Below are positions 16,690 to 25,043 of a stretch of 64,000 nucleotides of DNA, one piece after another; positions within the stretch are counted from its first letter, which is position 1, and each line of letters starts with the position of its first letter. Both the position numbers and the translations under genes were made by a program. The stretch is from Methylosinus sp. H3A (GTDB lineage: Bacteria > Pseudomonadota > Alphaproteobacteria > Rhizobiales > Beijerinckiaceae), in contig NZ_JADNQW010000003.1 of NCBI RefSeq assembly GCF_015709455.1, positions 1 through 64,000 on the forward strand, written 5' to 3'. The notes beneath the pieces were generated by a model, which was not told the origin of the DNA, did not search any database, and saw only the letters and a program-made list of their open reading frames with translations.

Positions 16690-17619
16690 ATGATCAATGA
16701 TCTTCATTCGCCAGATCGCCGCCGTGCGCTGAAATGCATGGCCTGGGGAGGCTCGGGCGTGTTGTGGACTCTCGTCGGCGGCGTGCCGGCGTCGAAGCTC
16801 GTCGGCGCGGCGCATGGAGAGACGACGAAGGGCTTTTCCTTCGTTCAGATTTCCGACACGCATATCGGCTTCGACAAGGCGGCCAACAACGACGTCGCCG
16901 GGACATTGAACGAGACGCTCGCAAAAATTGGCGGACTGTCCGAGCGTCCGGTTTTTTTGCTTCATACCGGCGACATTACGCATCTTTCCAAGCCGAAGGA
17001 GTTCGACGATGCGGATCAGCTGATCGGCGCGTCGCGCCTCGCCGTGCATCGCGTTCCCGGAGAACATGACGTCCTCGATGAGAGAACGGGCGAAGCCTAT
17101 CTCGCGCGCTATGGGAAAGGGACACGAGGGGATGGCTGGTATTCCTTCGACGCCGGCGGCGCGCATTTCATCGGCCTCGTCAATGTCCTGCATCTCGAAG
17201 GCGCGGGGCTCGGCCGTCTCGGGGCGGAACAGCTCGCTTGGCTCGCGGCGGATCTCGCTGCGAGAAGCGCGTCGACGCCGATCGTCATATTCGCTCACAT
17301 GCCGCTCTGGTCGATCGCGAGCGAATGGGGTTGGGGCACGCAGGACAGCGCGCAAGCGCTTCAATTGCTGACGCGCTTCGGCTCGGTGACGATACTCAAC
17401 GGCCACATCCATCAGATCGCTCAGAAGGTCGAAGGCAATCTTGTCTTCCACACGGCGCGTTCCACGGCCTTTCCGCAACCTGAGCCGGGAACGGCCAAGG
17501 CGCCGGGTCCAAAGGTCGTGCCCGCGGAACAGCTGCGCTCCTTTTTGGGCTTGACCAGCGTGACCATTCGCGGCGGCGCACATAGGCTGGCCATCGCCGA
17601 CACGACGCTGGCTCGATGA
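16690..17619 (+). CDS. Tat-exported metallophosphoesterase
   Basis: A 309-residue calcineurin-like phosphoesterase. It has a twin-arginine-type leader (SPDRRRALKCMAWGGSGVLW) and the five metal-site blocks: SDTHIGF, HTGDITH, PGEHD (GNHD variant with Gly/Asn changed), FAHMPLW and NGHIHQ. The export signal puts it in the periplasm. GGGAGAT lies upstream of the start at 16690. It is followed 10 bp later by a cupredoxin gene and then by a sigma/anti-sigma pair, an arrangement I recall from several alphaproteobacteria; the joint function is not known. Confidence 0.85.
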   Translation: MINDLHSPDRRRALKCMAWGGSGVLWTLVGGVPASKLVGAAHGETTKGFSFVQISDTHIGFDKAANNDVAGTLNETLAKIGGLSERPVFLLHTGDITHLSKPKEFDDADQLIGASRLAVHRVPGEHDVLDERTGEAYLARYGKGTRGDGWYSFDAGGAHFIGLVNVLHLEGAGLGRLGAEQLAWLAADLAARSASTPIVIFAHMPLWSIASEWGWGTQDSAQALQLLTRFGSVTILNGHIHQIAQKVEGNLVFHTARSTAFPQPEPGTAKAPGPKVVPAEQLRSFLGLTSVTIRGGAHRLAIADTTLAR

Positions 17620-17629
17620 GGAGGACAAC

Positions 17630-17977
17630 ATGTCGAAATCTGCTTTTGCGATAGCCTCTGCTCTCGCATTCGTCGGCGTTCTCATCGCCTCGATCGCTCA
17701 TGCCGGGAACGAGCGGACGATCGATATCGGCGAATTCGCCTTTGCGCCTTCGGAAATTCGCGTGGAGACCGGTGCGCGAATTGTCTTCGTCAATCACGAC
17801 GATACGCCGCATAATGTCGTCGACCGGAATGGCGCCTTCCGTTCGAAGGCGCTCGACACCGGCGAGAGCTTCTCGATCGTCTTCGACAAGCCGGGCGAAA
17901 TCACCTATTTTTGTGGCCTTCATCCGCAGATGACGGGCAAGGTCATCGTGACTCCTCGAAGTGATCGACAAGGATAG
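17630..17977 (+). CDS. Periplasmic cupredoxin (amicyanin/plastocyanin-like)
   Basis: A 115-residue exported type I copper protein: signal peptide residues 1-25 (ending IAHAG), mature protein about 90 residues. All four copper ligands are visible: His61 (TPHNVV), Cys95, His98 and Met101 (YFCGLHPQM). It should carry electrons or bind copper in the periplasm. It lies between the metallophosphoesterase and the sigma factor, with gaps of 10 and 3 bases, so all are one operon. The physiological partner cannot be told from sequence. Confidence 0.9.
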   Translation: MSKSAFAIASALAFVGVLIASIAHAGNERTIDIGEFAFAPSEIRVETGARIVFVNHDDTPHNVVDRNGAFRSKALDTGESFSIVFDKPGEITYFCGLHPQMTGKVIVTPRSDRQG

Positions 17978-17980
17978 CTC

Positions 17981-18517
17981 GTGACGAGCGACGACGCGCG
18001 ACATCGCTTCACGCGAGCGATCATGCCTCATCTCGACGACGCCTATTCGCTGGCGCGCTGGTTGACCGGCAATGCGACGGACGCCGAGGATGTCGTGCAG
18101 GACGCCTGCCTGCGCGCGCTCGCCGCGCTGGAGAGCGCCGAGGTGGCGCATCCTCGCGCCTGGCTGCTGGCGATCACGCGCAATGTCGCCTTCACCTGGC
18201 TCGCCAAGAATCGGCCCCGCGACCTCGTGCTGGCCGGCGGGGCCGAAGACGCCGGGACACATGATGGCGCCTCTCCCCACTGCGATGAGCCGTCTCCAGA
18301 GGCTGCGCTGATCGAGGCCGCGGATCGGCGTAGCGTCGAGGCGGCGATCGCCGCCTTGCCGATCCCGTTTCGTGAGGCTCTCGTTATGCGCGAAGTCAAT
18401 GGTTTGTCCTATCGTGAGATTGCCGACGCCACGGGAGCGCCGATCGGCACCGTGATGTCGCGGCTCGCGCGGGCGCGCGCACTGCTGATCGATCGACTGG
18501 GGAGAGTGTCGCTATGA
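17981..18517 (+). CDS. ECF sigma factor
   Basis: A 178-residue ECF (group 4) sigma factor starting at GTG 17981. Region 2 reads DDAYSLARWLTGNATDAEDVVQDACLRALAAL with the conserved DAEDVVQ. Region 4 reads IPFREALVMREVNGLSYREIADATGAPIGTVMSRLARAR. It directs RNA polymerase to stress promoters. Its last codons overlap the following anti-sigma gene (ATGA). It is not of the σF/NrsF type found elsewhere in the window, so it probably controls its own operon. Confidence 0.9.
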   Translation: MTSDDARHRFTRAIMPHLDDAYSLARWLTGNATDAEDVVQDACLRALAALESAEVAHPRAWLLAITRNVAFTWLAKNRPRDLVLAGGAEDAGTHDGASPHCDEPSPEAALIEAADRRSVEAAIAALPIPFREALVMREVNGLSYREIADATGAPIGTVMSRLARARALLIDRLGRVSL

Positions 18518-19326
18518 GCGAAAACGAGAAGCAGAATCGGGCGCTTTTATTACAAGCCGACTTCGACCAGGAGTTGGATGCGGCGGGCGCGGTGAAGGCC
18601 GAGCGCCTTCTCGCGGGCGACGCCTTCGCTCGTGGCGATCGCGAGCGGCTCGACGCGTTGAGGCGGACCCTGCGCCGCCATGCCGCGCGCGAGGCGGCGC
18701 CCGAGACGCTGAGGACGCGCCTGCTCGTGCAGATGGAGTCTTCGAACGGGCAAGGACGAATTGCTGCGGGCTATCGTCGCCTTGCCCCGCAGTCTTGGCG
18801 CGTCTATGCGGGCTCGATCGCCGCGACGATCGTCGTGACGCTCGGACTTCAGCATCTCGTCGCGGAACTCGCCGCGCCGGATCGCTTCATGCCCTATGTC
18901 GTCGCGAGTCACATGCGTAGCCAGATATCGGGGCAGCCGGTGGATGTCGCATCGAGCGACCAGCATACGGTGAAGCCATGGCTCGCCAGCAAACTGCCGC
19001 TCGCCGTCACGGTGGTCGATCTCGCCGCCGCGGGATTTCCTCTCGTCGGAGCGAGGATCGATATCGTCGGCGCCACGCCGGTTCCGACGCTCGTCTACAA
19101 GCGTCGCGAGCATCTCGTTTCGGTGGCGGAGCTGCAGCCACGATCGGTAAATTATCCGGAAGTCCCTGCGCTGCGAATGATGGAGGGCTATCCGGTCGTC
19201 GTTTGGAAGGAGAAACATCGCACTTATGCGGCGATATCAGATCTTCCGCCGGCGGAGCTCGAGGCGTTCGTCGCGGCCTTTCGGCGAGCCGCGTCGAAAA
19301 TAGAGAGCGTGCCTGCTCGCAATTGA
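18514..19326 (+). CDS. Membrane anti-sigma factor
   Basis: A 270-residue protein translationally coupled to the ECF sigma gene. The N-terminal cytoplasmic part (residues 1-90, ADFDQELDAAGAVKAERLL) is a putative zinc-less anti-sigma domain. One membrane helix follows near residues 93-115 (VYAGSIAATIVVTLGLQHLV), then a periplasmic domain of about 150 residues. Position and topology fit an anti-sigma factor that holds the sigma until a periplasmic signal arrives. I see no CHCC zinc motif. Confidence 0.8.
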   Translation: MSENEKQNRALLLQADFDQELDAAGAVKAERLLAGDAFARGDRERLDALRRTLRRHAAREAAPETLRTRLLVQMESSNGQGRIAAGYRRLAPQSWRVYAGSIAATIVVTLGLQHLVAELAAPDRFMPYVVASHMRSQISGQPVDVASSDQHTVKPWLASKLPLAVTVVDLAAAGFPLVGARIDIVGATPVPTLVYKRREHLVSVAELQPRSVNYPEVPALRMMEGYPVVVWKEKHRTYAAISDLPPAELEAFVAAFRRAASKIESVPARN

Positions 19327-19333
19327 GTGTCGC

Positions 19334-20236
19334 TCAAAAATCGACGAAGCTCCAATCGCACGCCCGTCCGGCGAGATCGATCAGCGCTCTGACTTTCGCG
19401 GACAGCAATCGCGCGCTCGGATAGACGAATTGGATCGGCAGAGGCTCGGGCTCATAGTCCGCCAGCGCCACTTGCAGCCGGCCTGCGCGCACGAGATCGG
19501 CCACCTGATATCCGACCGCGATCGTCAGGCCTCCGTCTCTTTCCGCATGGCAGATCGCCGCTTCGGCGCTGTTGGTCACATAGGCCGGGCGTGTCTCGAC
19601 ATCGAACGCCTGCGACCCCGACCAGAAGCGCCAGCGCGCCACCGGCGTCAGCGCTGTGCAGGAGATGAGGCGATAGCGGTCGAGATCGGCCGGAGTGATG
19701 GGCGCGCCGCCGCCCGCCTCGAGATAGGCCGGCGAGCCGACGACGACCCGTCGCGCAGCGCCGAGCTTGCGCGCGACCAGCGCAGAATCGGACAAATGCC
19801 CGATGCGCAGAGCGAGATCGACGCCTTCCTCGACGAGATCGACGAAGCGATCGGAGAGCGAGAGCTCGACGCTGAGCTGCGGGTGCTCGGTCATGTACCG
19901 CGAGATCAGCGGCCCGACATGCATGCGTCCGAACATCAGCGGCGCGGAGACGCTCAATCGCCCCCTCGGCTCGCTCCGCTCGTTCTCGGCGAGACGTTCG
20001 GCTTCCTCGAGATCGGCGACGATGCGGCGGGCGCGCTCGAGGAAACGCGCTCCCGCATCGGTCAGACCGACCGAGCGGGTCGTGCGTTGCAGAAGCCGCA
20101 CGCCGAGCCGCTCCTCGAGCGCGGCGACGAGCCGCGTCGCCATCGGCGCCGAAATGCCGAGCGTCCGCGCCGCCGGCGCGAAGCCCTTATGATCGACGAC
20201 CGCGATGAAAGCGGAAATCGTGTCGAAACGGTCCAT
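19334..20236 (-). CDS. LysR-family regulator (first copy)
   Basis: A 300-residue LysR regulator, MDRFDTISAFIAVVDHKGFAP at the start, helix-turn-helix in residues 15-60, DNA recognition near APMATRLVAALEERLGVRLLQ. About four fifths of its residues are the same as in the LysR at 36176-37075. Each copy faces a gene set containing DUF1348 and a flavin-nucleotide-binding protein, and their upstream regions share a 28-bp conserved element. It probably controls the divergent AhpD-like/DUF1348/PPOX-like genes. Confidence 0.9.
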   Translation of the reverse strand: MDRFDTISAFIAVVDHKGFAPAARTLGISAPMATRLVAALEERLGVRLLQRTTRSVGLTDAGARFLERARRIVADLEEAERLAENERSEPRGRLSVSAPLMFGRMHVGPLISRYMTEHPQLSVELSLSDRFVDLVEEGVDLALRIGHLSDSALVARKLGAARRVVVGSPAYLEAGGGAPITPADLDRYRLISCTALTPVARWRFWSGSQAFDVETRPAYVTNSAEAAICHAERDGGLTIAVGYQVADLVRAGRLQVALADYEPEPLPIQFVYPSARLLSAKVRALIDLAGRACDWSFVDF

Positions 20237-20280
20237 GGGATTGCTGCGCCGGCTGCAACGATGTCGTGTCGAAAACGGGA

Positions 20281-20308
20281 ATTATCGTTTCAGTGGTTAT
20301 CTATCATC
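20281..20308. promoter_or_regulatory. Conserved LysR-linked regulatory element (copy 1)
   Basis: ATTATCGTTTC followed after seven bases by ATCTATCATC. The same spaced element occurs at 37120-37147 upstream of the paralogous LysR. It lies between LysR and the divergent AhpD-like gene, where a LysR site or promoter is expected. Confidence 0.5.
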
Positions 20309-20360
20309 CTCCTCTGGTCAGGCGAAAGACCTGCGATCATCCTTAAATGAGGAGCGCATC

Positions 20361-20912
20361 ATGTCCCGTATCTCGACTCCCGCCGCTATCGAATCCGCCC
20401 CCGCCGCCGCCCGCCCATTGCTCGAGGCGGTGAAGGCGAAGCTCGGCGTCGCTCCGAATTTCTATCGTCTCGTCGCCAATAGCCCGGCGAGCCTCGAAGG
20501 CCTCATCGGATTGAACGGCGCGCTGGCCAAGGGCGCGCTCGACGCTCGCACGCGCGAGCGCATCGCGGTGGCCATCGCCGAGTTCAATGGCTGCGGCTAT
20601 TGCCTTTCGGCGCACGCCTATATCGGTAAGACGCTCGTCAAGCTCGACGATACGGAAATCGGCGCCAATCGCGACGGCCGCTCCGCCGATCCCAAGGCGG
20701 AGGCCGCGCTACGCTTCGCGCTCGAGGTTGCCCGCAAGCGCGGCCACGCTTCCGACGCCGATCTCGCGGCTGTTCGCGCGGCCGGATTCGGCGAAGGCGA
20801 GATCATCGAAATCATCTTCCATGTCGGGCTCAACACGCTGACGAATTACATCAACGAAGTCGCCGATACGCTCGTTGATTTCCCCGTGCTCGAGACGCGC
20901 CGCGTGGCGTAA
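20361..20912 (+). CDS. AhpD-like carboxymuconolactone decarboxylase-family protein
   Basis: A 183-residue alkylhydroperoxidase D-like protein with the catalytic motif [14 protein letters not shown] (CxxC plus downstream His). Such proteins reduce peroxides through a CxxC disulfide exchange, or act on quinone-type substrates. The start at 20361 has GAGGAG upstream, while the open frame continues back to 20205 through the promoter. It is first in a run with the DUF1348 and flavin-binding genes, controlled by the divergent LysR. Confidence 0.85.
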   Translation: MSRISTPAAIESAPAAARPLLEAVKAKLGVAPNFYRLVANSPASLEGLIGLNGALAKGALDARTRERIAVAIAEFNGCGYCLSAHAYIGKTLVKLDDTEIGANRDGRSADPKAEAALRFALEVARKRGHASDADLAAVRAAGFGEGEIIEIIFHVGLNTLTNYINEVADTLVDFPVLETRRVA

Positions 20913-20920
20913 ATGGGCTG

Positions 20921-20945
20921 CGCGCCCGGAGCCGATCCGGGCGCG
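20921..20945 (+). terminator. Hairpin after the AhpD-like gene
   Basis: CGCGCCCGG / CCGGGCGCG with a seven-base loop and a short T run (GCTTTC), between the AhpD-like and DUF1348 genes. It could reduce read-through or stabilise the upstream message. Confidence 0.45.
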
Positions 20946-20967
20946 GCTTTCATCCGAGGACCGAGCA

Positions 20968-21432
20968 ATGTCGAGACCGCCGCTTCCCCCCTTCACGCTC
21001 GAAACCGCGACGCAAAAGGTGCGCCTCGCGGAGGACGGCTGGAACAGCCGTGATCCGCAGAAGGTCGCGCTGGCCTATACGCCGGAGAGCCGATGGCGCA
21101 ATCGCGCCGAATTCATCGTTGGCCGTGACCAGATCGAAGCCTTTCTCGGGCGCAAATGGTCACGAGAACTGGACTATCGCCTCATCAAGGAGCTGTGGGC
21201 CTTCCGCGAGAACCGCATCGCCGTGCGTTTCGCCTATGAATGGCGCGACGACAGCGGCGCTTGGTTCCGTTCCTATGGCAATGAGAATTGGGAGTTCGAC
21301 GCGCACGGGCTCATGCGCTTGCGCATCGCCTCCATCAACGATCTTGCGATCGCCGAGGCCGATCGCAAGTTCCATTGGCCGCTCGGCCGGCGCCCGGACG
21401 AGCATCCGGGTCTGACCGACCTCGGCCTTTGA
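20968..21432 (+). CDS. DUF1348 (SnoaL/NTF2-fold) protein, copy 1
   Basis: A 154-residue protein of the nuclear transport factor 2-like superfamily, DUF1348. It starts [20 protein letters not shown] and has [26 protein letters not shown] and the conserved [22 protein letters not shown]. Its function is unknown. It is nearly the same as 37203-37667, and a third broken copy lies at 25044-25314. GAGG lies upstream of the start. A 19-bp stem-loop overlaps the stop. Confidence 0.85.
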   Translation: MSRPPLPPFTLETATQKVRLAEDGWNSRDPQKVALAYTPESRWRNRAEFIVGRDQIEAFLGRKWSRELDYRLIKELWAFRENRIAVRFAYEWRDDSGAWFRSYGNENWEFDAHGLMRLRIASINDLAIAEADRKFHWPLGRRPDEHPGLTDLGL

Positions 21433-21476
21433 TCATCGCCACGCGAGCGCGCTCATAGCGCTCGCGTGGCGATGAT
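21432..21476. terminator. Very long perfect stem-loop after DUF1348
   Basis: A 19-bp perfect inverted repeat (arms 21432-21450 and 21458-21476, loop GCTCATA), beginning at the last base of the DUF1348 stop codon. No clear T tract follows. It is the strongest hairpin I noticed in the window. Confidence 0.6.
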
Positions 21477-21506
21477 CCCCTTCTCGCGCCTCGGGAGAAA
21501 ATCGAC

Positions 21507-22136
21507 ATGACCTATTCCAGCGACATCGCATTCACGCCCACTATCAAATCTATCCAGACGCGTGAGGGCTCGCGTCGCGCTTATGCGCGCATGGAGGAGG
21601 AACATTCGTGGCGAACGAGCCTGACGCCGGATATAGTGGCGTTCATCGCGCAGCAGACGAGCGTCTTTCTCGCGACGGCGAATAGGGAGATGCAGCCCTA
21701 TATACAGCACCGCGGCGGCCCCGCCGGATTTCTGAAGACGCTCGACGAGACGACCATCGGCTTCGCTGATTTCTCGGGAAATCGTCAATATGTGACGATC
21801 GGCAATCTCGCCGACAATCCGAAAGCCTATCTGTTCCTCATCGACTATTCGCGCCGTCGTCGCGTGAAGATCTGGGGAACGGCGCGTGTCGTGGAGGACG
21901 ACGCCGAGCTGATCGCGCGGCTCGCGCCGGCGGATTATGCCGCGCGTGTCGAACGCGCGATCCTTTTTTCCGTCCTCGCCTTGGACGTGAACTGTCCCAG
22001 CCATATTCCGCAACGCTTCGAGGCGTCCGATGTCGCCGCTGCGCTCGCTGACCGAGACGCGCGCATTGCCGCGCTCGAGGCGCAAGTGCAGGAGCTGCGC
22101 GCGAACGCGGGCCACGGCGTCGTCATAGCGATTTGA
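21507..22136 (+). CDS. Flavin-nucleotide-binding (PNPOx-like) protein, copy 1
   Basis: A 209-residue protein of the pyridoxamine-5-phosphate oxidase-like split-barrel family (COG3576 type). Core: FLATANREMQPYIQHRGGPAGFLKTLDE, FADFSGNRQYVTIGNLADNPKAYLFLIDY, RRRVKIWGTARVVED. It probably binds FMN or a related cofactor and reduces or detoxifies small molecules. The C-terminus is a short coiled segment (AALADRDARIAALEAQVQELR). Paralogous to 38231-38836. Its end overlaps the convergent SDR gene by 14 bases. Confidence 0.85.
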   Translation: MTYSSDIAFTPTIKSIQTREGSRRAYARMEEEHSWRTSLTPDIVAFIAQQTSVFLATANREMQPYIQHRGGPAGFLKTLDETTIGFADFSGNRQYVTIGNLADNPKAYLFLIDYSRRRRVKIWGTARVVEDDAELIARLAPADYAARVERAILFSVLALDVNCPSHIPQRFEASDVAAALADRDARIAALEAQVQELRANAGHGVVIAI

Positions 22137-22899
22137 TCTCGCCGCCATCCATCCGCAGCGTCACGCCCGTCATCCAACGCGCAACCGGCGACACGGCGAA
22201 GGCGATCAGCTCGGCGATGTCCTCTGGCGTTCCGTAGCGCGCGATCCTGGTCTCCGCAGCGAAGGCGTCGATCGCAGCGTCGAGCGATAGGCCTTTCGCC
22301 TCGCCGTAGCGCGCGAGCATGGCGCGACGGCGGTCGGTCATCACCGGACCGGGCAACACGGCGTTCACCTGCACGCCATCCCCGACGCCGCGCTCGGCGA
22401 AGGCTTTCGCGAGCGCCGAAATGGCGGCGTTGATCGTTCCGACTGCGGCGAGCGACGCCTTCGGCGTCAACGCCGAGGTCCCCGACATGAAAATCACCGA
22501 GCCGCCGGTTCGCGCGAGCGTTTCCCATGCGGCGAGCGTCAGACGACGCGCGGCGTGGAACTTCAGCGAGAAGCCGTCGGCCCATTCCTCATCGCTCATG
22601 GCGAACAAATCTGTTTGCGGAACTGCGCCTGCGATATTGATGAGCGCGTCTATTCGTCCGAAGCGATCACGCGTCGCCTCGATCACCTGCCGCGCCGTAT
22701 CTGCGTTGCGCAGTTCACGCGTGAGCGTGAGGCTTCTGGCGCCGGCTGCGTTCACCGCGTCGGCCGCGCTCGCGAGGGAGACAGAGTCGCGTGCGACGAG
22801 AGCGACAGCGGCGAAATCTCTGGCGAGGCGGATGGCGGTTGCGCGGCCGATCCCGCGGCTCGCTCCTGTCACGATCGCGATACGTTCCTTGTTCGGCAT
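22123..22899 (-). CDS. Short-chain dehydrogenase/reductase lacking the YxxxK motif
   Basis: A 258-residue SDR-fold protein. The nucleotide loop TGASRGIGRA and the NAG-like INIAGAV are in place, and SGTSAL supplies the expected Ser. However, the catalytic Tyr and Lys of YxxxK are replaced: the segment reads AAVGTINAAISALAKAF, with Val and Asn at those positions. It may therefore bind NAD(P) without normal dehydrogenase chemistry. The start MPNKERIAIV at 22899 is chosen by family length. It lies downstream of the alpha/beta-hydrolase on the same strand. Confidence 0.8.
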   Translation of the reverse strand: MPNKERIAIVTGASRGIGRATAIRLARDFAAVALVARDSVSLASAADAVNAAGARSLTLTRELRNADTARQVIEATRDRFGRIDALINIAGAVPQTDLFAMSDEEWADGFSLKFHAARRLTLAAWETLARTGGSVIFMSGTSALTPKASLAAVGTINAAISALAKAFAERGVGDGVQVNAVLPGPVMTDRRRAMLARYGEAKGLSLDAAIDAFAAETRIARYGTPEDIAELIAFAVSPVARWMTGVTLRMDGGEIKSL

Positions 22900-22979
22900 G
22901 GCCAATTCCTTCGAATGAAAAAGAGAGTCGGGGCCGACCCGAGAGGCGGACGGATCGGCCCCATTCGCCGGAGGAGGGG

Positions 22980-23939
22980 CTATTTTCCGGCGAACATCGC
23001 TTTGATCTCGGAGGCGACGAGCGGGACATTCTCTTCCAGCGCGAAATGTCCGCCGTCGAGCCAGACGAGCTTGGCGTCCGGCAAGTCTTTTTTGAACGCC
23101 TCGGCGCCGGCCGGAATGAAGATCGGATCGTTCTTGCCCCAAACGATCAAGGTTTTCGGGCGATGCGTGCGGAAGGACGCGTGCCAGGCGTCATAGGAGG
23201 CGACATTGGTCTTGTAGTTCTCGAGCAGATCGATCTGATAGGCGGCGACGCCGGGCCGGTCGAGCAAGGCTTGATCGACCGTCCAATTGTCGGGATCGAT
23301 CGCCTCGGGATTTCTCGCGCCATACACATATTGGAATTTGGTCATATCCGGCTGCAGCAAGCTTCGCGCGCCGGCTTCGCTCTTCTCGTCGCGCTTTTCC
23401 CACAGAGGCAGAAAGACCTGTCGCGGCGCCTCGCCCACCCCTTCGATATAGGCGTTGGCGTTCTGCACCACCAATCCGGCCACCTGATGAGGACGCGCGG
23501 CCTGTATGCGGAATCCCACCGGGCCGCCGTAGTCTTGCATGTAGAGCACATAGGAGCGCAGGCCGAGCTGATCGATCAGCCCGGTCACATGCGCGGTAAG
23601 CGTTTCGAACGTGTAGGGGAACTGATCCGCCGCGGGCGCGTCCGAATAGCCGAAGCCGACATAATCCGGCGCGACGACGTGAAACTTGTCGGCGAGCGCC
23701 GGGATCAGCTCGCGATACATGCGCGACGAGGTCGGAAAGCCGTGAAGCAGGACGATCGCCGGCGCTTTCGGATCGCCGGCCTCGCGAAAGAAGATCGAGC
23801 GTCCCATGACGTCGAGATGTCGATGTCGGACTTCTGGATGCTCGACGCGCGGTCGGCTGGACGGGAGGGGCATGGCGGTCGCGATAGTGGCCGCCGACAC
23901 GGCCGCGAGTGTGAGGAGGGGATTGGAGGCGAGGAACAT
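22980..23939 (-). CDS. Exported alpha/beta-hydrolase (haloalkane dehalogenase/epoxide hydrolase type)
   Basis: A 319-residue protein with an N-terminal hydrophobic export segment (MFLASNPLLTLAAVSAATIATAM) and an alpha/beta-hydrolase fold. It has an oxyanion HGFP motif (LLHGFPTSSRMYREL), the nucleophile elbow MQDYGGPVG with Asp rather than Ser, and the late His in DGGHFALEE. An Asp nucleophile is typical of haloalkane dehalogenases, epoxide hydrolases and fluoroacetate dehalogenases. It is divergent from a CGNR zinc-finger regulator, with a matching inverted repeat between them. Confidence 0.85.
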   Translation of the reverse strand: MFLASNPLLTLAAVSAATIATAMPLPSSRPRVEHPEVRHRHLDVMGRSIFFREAGDPKAPAIVLLHGFPTSSRMYRELIPALADKFHVVAPDYVGFGYSDAPAADQFPYTFETLTAHVTGLIDQLGLRSYVLYMQDYGGPVGFRIQAARPHQVAGLVVQNANAYIEGVGEAPRQVFLPLWEKRDEKSEAGARSLLQPDMTKFQYVYGARNPEAIDPDNWTVDQALLDRPGVAAYQIDLLENYKTNVASYDAWHASFRTHRPKTLIVWGKNDPIFIPAGAEAFKKDLPDAKLVWLDGGHFALEENVPLVASEIKAMFAGK

Positions 23940-23948
23940 GGGATCTCC

Positions 23949-24021
23949 TGTAACCGATGTAAAGCACGTATACAGGTGACACTTGCTCCAACGCCTGTCA
24001 AGAGTCATTTTATCGGTTACA
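23949..24021. promoter_or_regulatory. Widely spaced inverted repeat between hydrolase and CGNR gene
   Basis: TGTAACCGAT at 23949-23958 and ATCGGTTACA at 24012-24021, perfect inverted copies 53 bp apart, each close to one of the divergent start codons. Probably two binding sites of the CGNR regulator acting together. Confidence 0.55.
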
Positions 24022-24040
24022 AACCGAGGCGGGCGAGGCG

Positions 24041-24625
24041 ATGATGGTCGAGGCGAGCGAGTGGCGAGACGGCATGCCCTTCTTCGGAGGGGCGTTATGG
24101 ATCGATTTTCTCAACACCACGCCGATGATGAATGGAGAGACGATCGACTTTCTCGCTAACGCCGACGGGCTGGCGAAATGGGCGCGCGCCGCTGCGATCG
24201 ATTGCTCGCACAAGCCCTCGATAGCGGAGCTGAAGGCGGCATGGGAGACGCGCGAGGCGCTTCGGAAGCTCTTCGACAACATCTCGGCAGGAGAAGCGAT
24301 CTCCGCGCGGCGCCTCGAGCCGGTCGATCGACTGCTCGGCTCGGTCGAGATCCACGAGCGATTGGTCCTGCGCGACGGCCGCGTCGCGCTGACGGAAGAG
24401 ACGCGCATCGAGAAGGATGTGGTCGCGGCTGTCGTCGCGCGTGATTTTGCGAAATTCGTCTGCGAGGCGGAGCCGGATCGATTGAAGCGCTGCGCAAATC
24501 CCGACTGCTCGATGGTGTTCTACGATCGCGGGCGCAACAATATCCGCCGCTGGTGCACGATGGCGATCTGCGGCAATCGCGACAAAGTCGCACATTATCG
24601 CGCACGCAAAGCGCGAGCGAAATGA
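24041..24625 (+). CDS. CGNR zinc-finger (ABATE-domain) regulator
   Basis: A 194-residue protein. The N-terminal ABATE domain (GGALWIDFLNTTPMMNGETIDFL) is a putative ligand-binding stress domain. The C-terminal CGNR zinc finger reads RCANPDCSMVFYDRGRNNIRRW, then CTMAICGNRDKVAHYRARK. Proteins of this type are transcription regulators. Divergent from the alpha/beta-hydrolase, with inverted repeats between. ATG 24041 and ATG 24044 are adjacent choices. Confidence 0.85.
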   Translation: MMVEASEWRDGMPFFGGALWIDFLNTTPMMNGETIDFLANADGLAKWARAAAIDCSHKPSIAELKAAWETREALRKLFDNISAGEAISARRLEPVDRLLGSVEIHERLVLRDGRVALTEETRIEKDVVAAVVARDFAKFVCEAEPDRLKRCANPDCSMVFYDRGRNNIRRWCTMAICGNRDKVAHYRARKARAK

Positions 24626-24631
24626 GCGGGG

Positions 24632-24808
24632 CTAATTTCCGTTTCTCCGGAGTGCGAATTGCGCGAGCTCGGCGAGCGATCCGCCTGTCGCGTCGGGCGT
24701 CACATCCAAATCCTTGAGCGGTAGTTTCATCCGATTGACCCAGAAGGTCTTGAGGCCCAACGATTTGGCGCCGCCGGCGTCCCAGCCTCCGAAGGAAAGG
24801 ATGCAAAG
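24632..24808 (-). pseudogene. Haloacid dehalogenase type II, C-terminal remnant
   Basis: The minus strand reads SFGGWDAGGAKSLGLKTFWVNR and continues to a stop at 24632, matching the C-terminal 55-60 residues of type II haloacid dehalogenases (the SSNAWDVAGAK region). No upstream two thirds are present, so it is a remnant. Confidence 0.6.
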
Positions 24809-25043
24809 TCGAGGGCTTCGTCACGCTGATAGCCGAATCGGGAAATTTTCTTTGTCTGATCGGAAATTGGGATAGAGACGCCTGAATGAGACGACGAGCG
24901 TTTTGTTCAGAACGGCCACGCGCGCGTCGAGGTCTAAATCGGCGCGGGGTCACGACGCCGATCGGCGTGGGGTCAAGCACATAAGCGATTGATTTTGTAA
25001 CCACCAGATTCCTGAAGAGGGGTCAAGGATAGGATCCGATTTA

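Noticed and set aside
23949..23975. GTAACC at 23950 as a σF -35 element
   Set aside because: No CGAA at 15-17 bases; the sequence is explained by the inverted repeat of the CGNR regulator.
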